Positions 8,454-17,466 of a DNA stretch of 64,000 nt are shown here, in pieces. The translations under genes were made by a program, and so were the position numbers. This stretch comes from Anaerolineae bacterium. Its GTDB lineage: Bacteria > Chloroflexota > Anaerolineae > Promineifilales > Promineifilaceae. The stretch covers positions 124,001 through 188,000 of the forward strand of contig JAMLHW010000002.1 in NCBI GenBank assembly GCA_023954475.1, written 5' to 3'. Position 1 is the first letter of the stretch. Each line of letters starts with the position of its first letter. The notes beneath the pieces are model-generated. The model saw nothing but the letters and a program-made list of their open reading frames with translations. It did not search any database and was not told the origin of the DNA.

Positions 8454-10024
8454 TGTTTCGCTATTTTACTTACGCCATCATCTTTCTCGCACTTTTGTTC
8501 ACAGCGTGTCAGCCGCTCGAGTCAATTGTCGAACCGCCGCGTGTCGCCACACTGACTGCGCTGGCAGAGGCGGAACCGCTCAGTGCCGGTACGCCGGTGG
8601 TTTTGCCGGCTCCAACCCCAACGCCTGGTGCTGTTTCGGCCGAACCGACGCCCGAATCAGTACAGCCTGCCGCACTACCGCTTACCTTTTGGGTTGATGA
8701 CACCGCGCCGGAGACGGCAGAATTGGTACGCATGCTTACCGACCGCTTCACAGCACAGTCCGGCGTTCCCGTGGAGACGATTTTTATCGATCCTGATCGG
8801 CTGCCGGGTCTGATAGGCACCGCCCAATTGACCAATAAGTTGCCCGATGTCGTGTTGCATTCGTTGGAGCAGACCGCAAAATGGCGTGCGGATGGCATTT
8901 TGGATACCGTCGCCGCCTCTGCAGTCGTCGAGCAGTTGGGTGTGGCTACATTTGAGCAGGGCGTCCTCGATGTGTTGCGCGGTTCTGATGGACTCATTGC
9001 TGCCGTACCGACTGACGCGCGCCAACACCTGATCGTGTATCGTAGTGACTGGTTCGAGCAGGCAGGATTGGCACCTCCGACTTCGTTTGCAGCGATGTTG
9101 CTGGGTGCCGCCACGTTTTTCGAAGAGGAAGGGTTGACGAGTGGCATCGTCGTTCCGACCGAGTCCAAGTTGGCCAGCACGCAGCGTATTTTTGAGCATT
9201 TCGCCATCGCCAACGGCTGTCGGCTCGTCGATGCGCAAGGCGAGATCATTTCCATCCATCCGGCGTGTCTGGAAGCGCTCGATTTTTACCGCGACTTGAT
9301 CAATCAATATAGTCCGATCGGTTTCCAGACTGACATTAGTGCGGTCAAGGCGTATCTTGCAGGTCGCACAGCCATGATCATGGCGATGCCAGAGGTGTTG
9401 CCCTTGATAGCCGGACTCGATCCGCTATCTTTGCCGCGCTGCGCGGAATGCGCTGCTGATCCGACCTATTTGGTGGAGAATAGCGGCATTGCGACCCAGC
9501 TTGGCGGCAATCTGCCGTATGGTACCGTGGCCGCGTATCCCGACATGACTGCATTGGGCATAACCACGGCAGCGAAGACCGAAGCGGCGCAGGCGTTTGC
9601 CGTTTTCTGGCTTTCAGAAGCATACGGTGAGTGGCTGTCATTGTTTCCGGAGAGCAAGATTCCGCTGCGGCCACATTCGGCCGATACCGACAATTTCTAC
9701 CGTGACATCTGGCGCACTGCCCCGCTGCGACCCGGCAGTGGCTCACTGGAATCCGTTTTTGGTCCGGAATTGATCGCACAACTGACCAGTGGATTTGACC
9801 AAATTGAGCGCTGGGGGTTCAAGGAAGGACAGAGCCAGGTAATTGGGCAGGTTTATCCGTCTTTGGAATTGTCGCAGATGTTGCAGGAGATGTTGAGCGG
9901 TTATATCAGCAGTGCGCAAGCTGTGTATGAGTTATACAATCGTTCGGTCAACCAGATTCCCAATTACGGGTTTGCCTTGCCGACACCGACGCCTGAACCG
10001 GATTCGGCCGAAACCTCCTCATAA
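8453..10024 (+). CDS. Extracellular solute-binding lipoprotein (ABC-type, sugar-binding-like)
   Basis: 523 residues. A lipoprotein signal with lipobox LFTAC (Cys19) is followed by a Thr/Pro/Ala/Glu-rich linker, then a periplasmic-binding-protein fold of the extracellular solute-binding family 1 type (PLTFWVDDTAPETAELVRMLTDRF, KLPDVVLHSLEQTAKW, GRTAMIMAMPEVL, AFAVFWLSEAYGEWLSLFPESKIPLRP). These proteins deliver sugars or similar solutes to an ABC importer, but no permease or ATPase gene is adjacent, so it is an orphan or is shared with a distant transporter. The start ATG overlaps the coaX stop. The last 61 nt overlap the convergent RDD gene, and a TTCGGCCGAA copy sits inside the overlap at 10003. 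Confidence 0.85.
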   Translation: MFRYFTYAIIFLALLFTACQPLESIVEPPRVATLTALAEAEPLSAGTPVVLPAPTPTPGAVSAEPTPESVQPAALPLTFWVDDTAPETAELVRMLTDRFTAQSGVPVETIFIDPDRLPGLIGTAQLTNKLPDVVLHSLEQTAKWRADGILDTVAASAVVEQLGVATFEQGVLDVLRGSDGLIAAVPTDARQHLIVYRSDWFEQAGLAPPTSFAAMLLGAATFFEEEGLTSGIVVPTESKLASTQRIFEHFAIANGCRLVDAQGEIISIHPACLEALDFYRDLINQYSPIGFQTDISAVKAYLAGRTAMIMAMPEVLPLIAGLDPLSLPRCAECAADPTYLVENSGIATQLGGNLPYGTVAAYPDMTALGITTAAKTEAAQAFAVFWLSEAYGEWLSLFPESKIPLRPHSADTDNFYRDIWRTAPLRPGSGSLESVFGPELIAQLTSGFDQIERWGFKEGQSQVIGQVYPSLELSQMLQEMLSGYISSAQAVYELYNRSVNQIPNYGFALPTPTPEPDSAETSS

Positions 10025-10815
10025 TCTGCCTCATTTAGGTGCCGATACGCTAGAACGATGCTTTTCAATCGCTTCATTGTGCTGTCATACCCGACAATAT
10101 CCATCTCGACATCCATGTCTGCATACAATTTTCGCAGTACGCTGGCTGCCAGTTCATTATGAGTGGTCAACGAAGGGCCACGTAGTAATAGCTCTTCGGC
10201 CAGCGCAATATCGCTGGCATCCAGTTTTTCGATAGGCAGTGACAGTTGCTGTGTGGCGTCGTCTCTGAATAGACGCTCTGTTACCGAAGGCTGCCACGCT
10301 GCTAGTTGATGTAGCGAAACGATTGAATGGTCATATACAACCAGGGTGCCGCCGGCAAAATCCCCTAGTCGACGAGACTGCTTGCTGATAAACATGGCAA
10401 TAACACCAACGCCGTAAAAAATCGGCAAAAAGTCGATAAAGCGCACCAGATTGCGCAGCATCGATCCCGTGAGCGTAACCGGACGCCCTTCAGCTTGCAT
10501 GACACGCAGTTTTGTCAATCGTTTGCCTGGAGACTGGCCGTTCCACACTAATTCAAACACGATGTAGTAGGCCCAAATCGTGATGAAGTCGAGCAAGATG
10601 AAAATTGCAAATACCCAGGCGGTTGCGCTAATATCGTTCGCCAATGCTGCATTTGCTATGGCGAGTTGGGTGATTGTCAGGAATAGTAACAGCACGACGA
10701 TAATGAACGAATCCACGACGGCCGCCAAAAACCGCGAGCCGAGCCCAGCTAATTCGTAGCCGAAAACTACGTTTTCCGGTGTGTCGATTGAGAGCACGCG
10801 ATCAGGTGGCATCAT
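9964..10815 (-). CDS. RDD-family membrane protein
   Basis: About 283 residues. The N-terminal half carries an RDD domain: GLGSRFLAAVVDSFIIV (the Arg and Asp of the name, first membrane helix), a second and third helix (AWVFAIFILLDFITIWAYYIVFE; FLPIFYGVGVIAMFIS) and NGQSPGKRLTKLRV between them. The C-terminal 100 residues are soluble and rich in Leu/Glu, with no family I can name. RDD proteins have been linked to ion transport, but their role is mostly unknown. The ATG at 10815 is favoured; an upstream TTG at 10851 is also in frame. It converges on and overlaps the solute-binding protein gene. Confidence 0.82.
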   Translation of the reverse strand: MMPPDRVLSIDTPENVVFGYELAGLGSRFLAAVVDSFIIVVLLLFLTITQLAIANAALANDISATAWVFAIFILLDFITIWAYYIVFELVWNGQSPGKRLTKLRVMQAEGRPVTLTGSMLRNLVRFIDFLPIFYGVGVIAMFISKQSRRLGDFAGGTLVVYDHSIVSLHQLAAWQPSVTERLFRDDATQQLSLPIEKLDASDIALAEELLLRGPSLTTHNELAASVLRKLYADMDVEMDIVGYDSTMKRLKSIVLAYRHLNEADYEEVSAESGSGVGVGKANP

Positions 10816-10963
10816 GAACGGGATTATTGCCGTGGGTCGCAACTTTGTCAATTACGGATTTTGTATTTGCAGAAGGCAATGTATCGGCCGATCGCTGCCA
10901 AGTACGCAAAACGACGCTCCTATCGAAGCGCCGTTTTGCAAAAAGGAGATTAGATCGGCCGAA

Positions 10964-12196
10964 TTAGCCGCAGCCACCGCTTGTAGGTGCCCGTTTCGTT
11001 TCTAGTTTTACTTTTGGTATGAATTCCAGTTCATACTGATGGGGATCCGGTTCAGCGACTGTGTAGCGTGCACCTAGCGCAGCATCAAAAGCATAGATCA
11101 GCGTATCATTGCCCGGCGCGGTTGCGAGACGCTGGGCTTGCATATCTTCATCAGCAAACGTCGTCAACCAATTGTTGATACCACCTTCCAGTATGTAGAC
11201 ATTCGGCACGCTCTCGGCGACCAATGTCTTCCACGCTTCTGTTGCTGCCCCTTCATCATTACTCATCATCACAAAGACGGCATTGGCTGGTTCAAAGTGC
11301 AACGCCGGTACCATGTCAGGTACTTCGTCCAGCGGTACATTCTTTGCGTCTAAAATGTGAAACAAGTTGTAATCAGATTCTTCACGCACATCGATCATGT
11401 TGACGATTAGTGACCGATTGTGCAACAGGTCGAGCAGTTCGCCCGGATGAATTTGTACTTCGCGAGCTTCGAGTGCCGCTATTTTTTCGTCGGCAACGCC
11501 TGCCCAGCGATCTTCGGTCGTTGGTTGGCCGATAAAGAGGACGATAATGGCACCGGCGAATAGGGTAGCTGCAGCAGCATAACGCCACTTGGGCGCTGCG
11601 GGTGCATCTTTGTCCCCGTATATCCCTTCCAATTTCTCCGCGCCCCAGAACATGAACAGCGCCATCGCGACGACACCGACGACGACGACACCGGTAGGTA
11701 GGCCAAACAGTTCTGGCAAGGTGAAGCGGCCCATGTAGGATGAGTTGAAGAATTGGTCAAAACTGCCGACTGTTTCACCGAATAGAAAAATACCGAAAAT
11801 CACGCCAAAGACGAAGAAAATGCCGTCCAGTTTTGCGGTTGCGGCGGCGACGAGCGATGTGCCCGGACAAAAGCCTCCGACAATGAATCCCACACCCATA
11901 ATCAAGCCCCCGATAATGCCTGGCCATAGGTAGGTTGGGTTGACCCAGATGAGGTTGTAATCGAGCAAGCCCATTGCCGACGCCGCAAAAATCAAAACCA
12001 TGGCGACGACGATGGCGCTGAACATAACCTTGAGAACAGTCATGTCTTTGAAATAAAACTGGGCAGCCAGCTTTTTTGAGTTGCCGAAACCGGCAATTTC
12101 GAGGACGTAGCCAAAGCTGAAGCCGATAATCAAATAGATGATATATGAGCCGTAATGGCCGAGTAAATCAGTGAGTGGTAATGGAAAGGGAGGCAT
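10964..12196 (-). CDS. YeeE/YedE-family sulfur-compound transporter fused to rhodanese-like domain
   Basis: About 410 residues. Residues 1-240 form a multi-helix YeeE/YedE (sulfur transport, TsuA-like) domain with the signature GGFCPGTSLVAA near 106, whose cysteine is expected to handle thiosulfate or a related species. Residues about 250-350 are a rhodanese-like domain (NMIDVREESDYNLFHILDAKNVPL...YILEGGINNWL). Its active-site loop reads VFVMMSNDEGAA, with no catalytic Cys, so sulfurtransferase activity is unlikely and binding is more probable (inference). The C-terminus ends CG. It is the last gene of the arsR-led operon, 67 nt after the second transporter. AGAG upstream supports the ATG at 12196. 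No TCGGCCGA copy lies inside it. Confidence 0.87.
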   Translation of the reverse strand: MPPFPLPLTDLLGHYGSYIIYLIIGFSFGYVLEIAGFGNSKKLAAQFYFKDMTVLKVMFSAIVVAMVLIFAASAMGLLDYNLIWVNPTYLWPGIIGGLIMGVGFIVGGFCPGTSLVAAATAKLDGIFFVFGVIFGIFLFGETVGSFDQFFNSSYMGRFTLPELFGLPTGVVVVGVVAMALFMFWGAEKLEGIYGDKDAPAAPKWRYAAAATLFAGAIIVLFIGQPTTEDRWAGVADEKIAALEAREVQIHPGELLDLLHNRSLIVNMIDVREESDYNLFHILDAKNVPLDEVPDMVPALHFEPANAVFVMMSNDEGAATEAWKTLVAESVPNVYILEGGINNWLTTFADEDMQAQRLATAPGNDTLIYAFDAALGARYTVAEPDPHQYELEFIPKVKLETKRAPTSGGCG

Positions 12197-12263
12197 AGTC
12201 AACTCTTTTTGTAGTGCAGACAGTTATCTGCGGCTAAACAGGCGAGCAGCCTGTTCTACAGGA

Positions 12264-12833
12264 TTAGTTCCACAATCTCCGCACAAAGTAGGCGAGGGCA
12301 TAAGCACCGGCAAAGACTGCGAACATAAACGCCCAGCTTCCGACAGACAATACTGCGCCTCCGGAAAGTGCTTGTCCTGATGTGCAGCCACGTGCCATGC
12401 GTGCGCCAAATCCCATAAAGCCGCCGCCGATAAATGCAAACAGCCAACGCGAACGCACTGTCATACGGGGCCCGCGATTCGTCTCGAATTTGACGCGTCC
12501 ATTGATAAAGCCCGATACCAAACCGCCCAATACCGTACCGATGGTGAGAATGACGATCCAGCTATCGAGTGCGTTTTTGTCGCCGCCGGCCATTGCAATC
12601 AGATAGCTAACTCGGTCGATATGCCCCGGCGCGATGATGTCCTCAAAGAATACGAGGATGCGATTGAGTCCCCCGGACGCGCCGAGGCCGTTACCGGTCA
12701 CAAAAAACGCGCCGAATAAGACGATGCCCAGCAGGATGCCTGCCAAATACGGATTAACATAATCTTTGGCGACGCGTTTACTGCGAACAACTTTGCCTTC
12801 AAGTTTGTCAGGATTTTGTGTGTAAGTAGTCAT
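12264..12833 (-). CDS. YeeE/YedE-family sulfur-compound transporter, small subunit
   Basis: 189 residues with about four to five membrane helices. It has the family motif FMGFGARMARGCTSGQALSGGAVLSVGSW, with a single conserved Cys in RGCTSG, and an upstream NPYLAGILLGIVLFGAFFVTGNGLGASGG helix. In many bacteria one long YeeE/YedE protein does this work; here two separate proteins are encoded in tandem, which probably form the two halves of one channel for thiosulfate or another reduced sulfur compound (inference). It lies 35 nt after the heptaheme cytochrome gene and 67 nt before the rhodanese-fused paralogue. No TCGGCCGA copy is inside. Confidence 0.87.
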   Translation of the reverse strand: MTTYTQNPDKLEGKVVRSKRVAKDYVNPYLAGILLGIVLFGAFFVTGNGLGASGGLNRILVFFEDIIAPGHIDRVSYLIAMAGGDKNALDSWIVILTIGTVLGGLVSGFINGRVKFETNRGPRMTVRSRWLFAFIGGGFMGFGARMARGCTSGQALSGGAVLSVGSWAFMFAVFAGAYALAYFVRRLWN

Positions 12834-12868
12834 ATCAGTAGTCGATAGTTGGATAGTTGGATTATCAG

Positions 12869-15619
12869 TTAGTCGGTGGCGGTTTGACCTTCAATGGTCT
12901 CTTCAGTGCCTTCAACTTCTTCCCAGCCCCCGATCATTGCCTTGAGATTGGCGGTTGGGGTAGGGCCGGTGGTGGTGAGGTATATGTGCATGACGATGAA
13001 CGTTGCCAATAACCATGAGATCAGCGTGTGCACCGGTGCCAGGATGGGCAGGCCACCTGCCATTGTGACGATGTCCGGCCACCGTTGCGCCCCCCACATC
13101 AGGATGCCAACGATGATTTGCAGCGGTAGCAGGATGTTGAGTAAACCGAAGTAAGTTGCCTGCTGCAGTGGGTTCATCTTGCGTTGACGCGTCTTTTCGT
13201 ATGGATGCGGTTCGCCTTTGAAAATGCCGTATAGATAGAAATGTGCTTGTTCGATAGCGCCGATGAAAAAGCCACGAGGTTGGGGCAAGAACTGCTTGAT
13301 TTCGCCGCTGGCGAGGTGGTAAAACAGGGCCAGGAATGCGTTGGCGACGAGCAGGAACGCTAAGATATTATGTACCTGGACTACGTACGGAAAACTGAAA
13401 ATGCCGAATTGTGCGGGTTTGTGGATGACCATGCCAGTGAACAGCAGGCCGAAGATGACTGCTGTTTGCAGCCAGTGCCACAGCCGTTCGTAAACACCGT
13501 ACATGTATTCTTCATGTGTTTCGGCCGAATGTCCATTCTCCACACCGTGCCGTCTCGCCATCAGGAAGCGCAGACTACCATGCACGGCGACACCGACCAC
13601 GGTGACGGCGAACAGCGCCGCACCCAGCCAATCGATCCACCACACGCTGTTGTGGCCCAGAATATAGAGACCGGGTTCGTCATCGGTGCCGTCTGTATTC
13701 GGCCGAAAATACAACGCGCCATCCTCACTTGAATAAATCTCGCCACCAGGAACAATATTGGTATCGCCAACAAATGTCGGCGTGACTCCGCCAGGCGTAT
13801 TACTGGATAGACGAATCGGCGTTGTGATGCGTGACTCGTCACTGTGACATGTTGCGCATTCGCGCACCGCAAAGTCACCATGCGTGACATTGTGGCTGAT
13901 GGTGTATGGTTGAATTTCACCGACAATGCGTGGGTTTTCCAGACCAAGTGCGGCGATGCGCGCGGCAATCACCGCCTCTTTTGCCTCATTGTCAATCAGC
14001 AGTTCACTTTCATCAATTTGGCCATCACCGTTGGCATCAAACGTCTCAATGATGTCGTCGTGATAAGTGTCGCCGTCTAGCCAGGCAGCTTCGAGATCGC
14101 GGTACGGAACCGGGCGCTCCGGATCACCATAAACCCAGTACCAGGCTGTAATCAGATTGTGCGGTGCCAATTTGCTCGTGCCGTCGCCGTTGTCGCGTGG
14201 CAGCAGCACCGGCTGGTAGCCGACGATCAGGTCACCTTCAATTCCACGACACTCAGTTGTCGGCGTGCTATCGGCCGAAAGCACCGTCCAGTCCAGCGTC
14301 TGTCGTGCCGGCGCACGCATATCGGGGATGTGGCAGGTTTCACACGCTATCGCATCGAAATGTTTTTCTGCATAAGGCAGCCAATCGTGTGACCCTTCGG
14401 CATCATGACACGATTCACAGCGCCGCAGTGTGTTATCCAGTTCCGGTGCCAACACACCTTGTGCACTGGCACCTTTCGCAAATTCATGCACCGGACGTTG
14501 CAGATATTCCCCGAAGTCGATCCGGCGCGGATCAAATTGCAAATGATCCGGCTGTGTCTCATCTCGCTCCTGGTAGTAAATAGGGTTGTTGAGCGAGTAG
14601 TGGCAATCTGTACAACCGACAACGCGCTCAGCGTGCACATCCCACGACCGGGACAAATCATCTTTGTCAGATAAATTCATGCCTGAGTTGGACAATTTCT
14701 GTGCAGATTGAATTTGCCCGGTCGTGATCGTGCTCCACTGAGTCGGTTCACAGCCTTCCAGGACAAGCGGTGTTTGCGAATCGGTATGTACCAGTCCGTG
14801 ACATTGGGCGCAATTTGTGTCGCTGGGATCACGGACGGTGACATAGTCGCTAAGCAATTTACCGTCGTCGCCAAACGCTGCTTCGTTCCACTGCCATTCA
14901 TCGCCGACACGCTCAATGATCCCCGTTCCCAGCAAGGTGGCGCTGTTGGCCCACCCGAATGCGCCAGATTGGAGCGCTTCGGTGCGGGCGTCGTTATTGG
15001 GCGTGTCGAGATGGCAAAGGAAGCAGTTCATTTCTACCGTGCCGGAGGCATCCCAGTCCCACGGGATGAGGTCTCCTGTTTGCGGATCGACGATGCTCGT
15101 TTCGAGATTTTCGGCCGAAACTGCCAGATCGCGCAGATCGACGCCGTATTGACTGGTTGTGGCCGGACCGCCGCCGACATGGCGCGGTCCGTAGACCATC
15201 AACCATTCCGCCGTCGTCAGGTCGATATGCTCATCCCCTTCGGCCGAAAGATAGCGATAGGTAAGGGGATTGAATCGGCCGAAAATCCCGTTGCTCACAT
15301 CCCAGTCGCGACCACTGCCGGTAGTTCCCGGCGCTGACAAGGAACTCAGGCCGGCGTCAGAATGAAAACTATGACTTTGAATAAATGCGGTGTCGTGGCA
15401 CGATCCGCAGGTTTGCATGGTCGAAACGGGATTGCCTGAGTCCAGTACGCTTGTGCCGTTTTCATCGAGCAGGGCAAAAGTCGGATGCAAAGGAGCTAGG
15501 GTGGGAGTAGCGGAAGATTGGGCTTCGGCCGAATCGGTATAGACCAATCCCAGCGCAGCCACCATCAGCAGCACACCCATGCCTGTCAAAACTGAATAGA
15601 GTAATTTTGATCTGTTCAT
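12869..15619 (-). CDS. Heptaheme cytochrome c fused to cytochrome-b561-like membrane domain
   Basis: About 916 residues. A signal peptide (MNRSKLL... to DSAEAQ) leads to an exported region with seven CxxCH haem sites (CGSCH near 69, CFLCH, CAQCH, CTDCH, CESCH, CETCH, CATCH near 586). A short DANGDGQIDESE calcium-loop-like stretch lies between haems. From about 630 onward there are five or so membrane helices of the di-haem cytochrome b561 / PhsC type (YERLWHWLQTAVIFGLLFTG, PVHTLISWLLATFIVMHIYL). The architecture suggests a quinol-oxidising membrane module joined to a periplasmic electron wire, feeding the octaheme enzyme encoded just upstream (inference). ATG 15619 is preferred to an upstream TTG because it gives a clean signal peptide. 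Confidence 0.88.
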   Translation of the reverse strand: MNRSKLLYSVLTGMGVLLMVAALGLVYTDSAEAQSSATPTLAPLHPTFALLDENGTSVLDSGNPVSTMQTCGSCHDTAFIQSHSFHSDAGLSSLSAPGTTGSGRDWDVSNGIFGRFNPLTYRYLSAEGDEHIDLTTAEWLMVYGPRHVGGGPATTSQYGVDLRDLAVSAENLETSIVDPQTGDLIPWDWDASGTVEMNCFLCHLDTPNNDARTEALQSGAFGWANSATLLGTGIIERVGDEWQWNEAAFGDDGKLLSDYVTVRDPSDTNCAQCHGLVHTDSQTPLVLEGCEPTQWSTITTGQIQSAQKLSNSGMNLSDKDDLSRSWDVHAERVVGCTDCHYSLNNPIYYQERDETQPDHLQFDPRRIDFGEYLQRPVHEFAKGASAQGVLAPELDNTLRRCESCHDAEGSHDWLPYAEKHFDAIACETCHIPDMRAPARQTLDWTVLSADSTPTTECRGIEGDLIVGYQPVLLPRDNGDGTSKLAPHNLITAWYWVYGDPERPVPYRDLEAAWLDGDTYHDDIIETFDANGDGQIDESELLIDNEAKEAVIAARIAALGLENPRIVGEIQPYTISHNVTHGDFAVRECATCHSDESRITTPIRLSSNTPGGVTPTFVGDTNIVPGGEIYSSEDGALYFRPNTDGTDDEPGLYILGHNSVWWIDWLGAALFAVTVVGVAVHGSLRFLMARRHGVENGHSAETHEEYMYGVYERLWHWLQTAVIFGLLFTGMVIHKPAQFGIFSFPYVVQVHNILAFLLVANAFLALFYHLASGEIKQFLPQPRGFFIGAIEQAHFYLYGIFKGEPHPYEKTRQRKMNPLQQATYFGLLNILLPLQIIVGILMWGAQRWPDIVTMAGGLPILAPVHTLISWLLATFIVMHIYLTTTGPTPTANLKAMIGGWEEVEGTEETIEGQTATD

Positions 15620-15663
15620 TGTTCGTTGAGCATCCGTGACTTGCAACTCGGATGCCGGCTTCG

Positions 15664-17106
15664 TTACTTGTTCAGCAACGCCTGTTGTTCACGACCACCC
15701 CACGTCAGAGGATCACCGTAATAACCCAATTCTTCCCAATTCATGCGCCCATTTTCACCGTGGCAATCGTCACATTGCAACGCACTCTCCTTAGGTGCAA
15801 CCATGTGAGACAGTGACCAGTACATTTCGGTGGGTGCAAAGCCATATTCGCCGCTGTACGCCATGCCGGTCGCTTCCGCACCGAGTCGTGCCGCTTGATC
15901 CCAGTCGAAATCTGTCCAGTATCCCCCTTCGCCGACAGTTTTGGGCTGTAACAGGTAGTTGTAAATGGCATCATAAATCTGATTGGCGCGATGTACCTTG
16001 AACGGCCAAAGTTTTGCCGTTTCGTCATCGATGCCACCGAGAGGCTCGTTTATCAGCGTCGATTGTGTCGGATCAATTTCGTCACCGAGTATGTAACGGT
16101 CAGCAGTGCCGTTGTACCAGGTGTACTCGGGCATAAAACCGCGTTCGTAGACAAAACTACCTTTGATCTTCAAGTATTCGTGAGGATCTTCTTCAATGTC
16201 CTGACCGGCGGTTGACCAGTCCCAGTGCATTTTCGTCGCATCACGTACAGCACCTTCCGGAATATGGCATGTCTGGCAGGCTACATTCTCAACATGTGCG
16301 TTGACGCGGGCATCCTCATGTAGACCTTCTTCATGGCAGTCTGTGCAAGCAACCTGGTTCTCATTATCGACGCTAACCGAAATTGCGCGTCCTTTGATAT
16401 TGTGATCGTCTGTTTGGTGACAGTCGACGCACAGGAAGTCGAAGCGACCCATGTGAACGTCAATCTCTTCATTAGGGTAATAAAGCGATTCATCCAGGTC
16501 ACCATGCTTGACTGCGTTGCCGCCGCCACCGTTAAAGTGACAACTTCCGCATTGCGCACGCGTTGGGGTACTCACACTTTGCGCCGCGGCTGCCAGATCA
16601 ACACCTTCAACCGGAATTCCAGCCAGTCCTTTGGTGTACGTAGCGGTGTCGGCGTGGCAGGCGAGGCAGTCAACCGCTTCTTTGTTGTCGAAGTCGAAGT
16701 TGGCGTCTTCCCAGCCATAGCCGATGTGGCAGCGTGTACAACCGGGTTCGTTGCCCTGTGTTCCGATGCAGAAGTTGTTGATCTGGTTGGCTTTACCTAT
16801 TTGGACGAGTTCGTCGCGGCCCGGCAGCTGTACTGGTTCGCTTTTCCATGTCCAGTGCGTGGTATGCATGACTTGATCAGCGGCATCTTCGTGGCACTCC
16901 AGGCAGGCTACAGTTACTTCCTGGCCTGTTTCATATGGGCCGGGCATCAGGTCTGCATGGCTGGTTGGTGGGACACGTATGGGAACGTTAGCCCATGGGT
17001 CATCGGTCGCACCTGCATTGGGTGTAATAAAAGCGACAATTGGTGCGACGATGAGAAATAATGTCCCAAATAATCCGATAAGCCAGGTATATTTGAAATC
17101 TTTCAT
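15664..17106 (-). CDS. otr: Octaheme c-type cytochrome, tetrathionate reductase (Otr) family
   Basis: 480 residues with an N-terminal signal anchor (about 8-30) and eight CxxCH sites: CLECH near 66, CTRCH, CLACH, CGSCH, CVDCH, CTDCH, CQTCH and CDDCH near 442. The stretch NNFCIGTQGNEPGCTRCH around the second haem is typical of the octaheme tetrathionate reductase family, as are MHWDWSTAG and WPFKVHRA. Shewanella OTR reduces tetrathionate, nitrite and hydroxylamine in vitro, and the physiological substrate is uncertain. The sulfur-transport neighbours argue for a sulfur compound. It lies 15 nt after arsR and 45 nt before the membrane cytochrome, so one transcript is likely. It contains no TCGGCCGA repeat at all. 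Confidence 0.9.
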   Translation of the reverse strand: MKDFKYTWLIGLFGTLFLIVAPIVAFITPNAGATDDPWANVPIRVPPTSHADLMPGPYETGQEVTVACLECHEDAADQVMHTTHWTWKSEPVQLPGRDELVQIGKANQINNFCIGTQGNEPGCTRCHIGYGWEDANFDFDNKEAVDCLACHADTATYTKGLAGIPVEGVDLAAAAQSVSTPTRAQCGSCHFNGGGGNAVKHGDLDESLYYPNEEIDVHMGRFDFLCVDCHQTDDHNIKGRAISVSVDNENQVACTDCHEEGLHEDARVNAHVENVACQTCHIPEGAVRDATKMHWDWSTAGQDIEEDPHEYLKIKGSFVYERGFMPEYTWYNGTADRYILGDEIDPTQSTLINEPLGGIDDETAKLWPFKVHRANQIYDAIYNYLLQPKTVGEGGYWTDFDWDQAARLGAEATGMAYSGEYGFAPTEMYWSLSHMVAPKESALQCDDCHGENGRMNWEELGYYGDPLTWGGREQQALLNK

Positions 17107-17121
17107 GGTATCCCAGTATTC

Positions 17122-17451
17122 TTACATGATGTTGAGCACGTTTGATTGGCGTGACAAGGAATCGCGCAGGATTTTGCGCATTGTTTCCAACACCGCGATC
17201 ATGCGTTCGTCAGTCAGGCGATAGACGACGGCTGCGCCGTTGCGCTCGGTTGTGACCAATGCACGCTGTCGCAAGACGCGTAAATGGCGCGAGATCGTTG
17301 GCTGTGGCGTGTCGAGGTAGTCCGCTAATGCGGTGACATGCAGCGGTTGCTCATACAGCGCGTACAAAATCTGGATGCGTTTGGGGTCGCCAAGAGCCTG
17401 ACAGATGTTGGCGTGCAGCAGGCTGAGTTCGTCGAGTGTGGGTGCAGTCAT
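17122..17451 (-). CDS. ArsR/SmtB-family transcriptional regulator
   Basis: 109 residues forming one winged-helix DNA-binding domain: ICQALGDPKRIQILYALYEQPLHVTALADYLDTPQPTISRHLRVLRQRALV, then the wing TTERNGAAVVYRL. ArsR-family repressors usually release DNA on binding a metal or on thiol modification. Here only one cysteine (in NICQALG) is present, so the two-cysteine persulfide switch of BigR/SqrR is not obvious and the signal is unknown. It is the first gene of the multihaem/sulfur-transport operon. A perfect inverted repeat that overlaps the predicted promoter lies 16 nt upstream of its ATG, as expected for autoregulation. Confidence 0.92.
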   Translation of the reverse strand: MTAPTLDELSLLHANICQALGDPKRIQILYALYEQPLHVTALADYLDTPQPTISRHLRVLRQRALVTTERNGAAVVYRLTDERMIAVLETMRKILRDSLSRQSNVLNIM

Positions 17452-17466
17452 AATGTTTACCTATCC

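Noticed and set aside
8509-9255. A 248-codon minus-strand open frame inside the solute-binding protein gene
   Set aside because: Low-complexity Ser/Thr/Ala text antisense to a clear lipoprotein gene; a shadow of its codon use.
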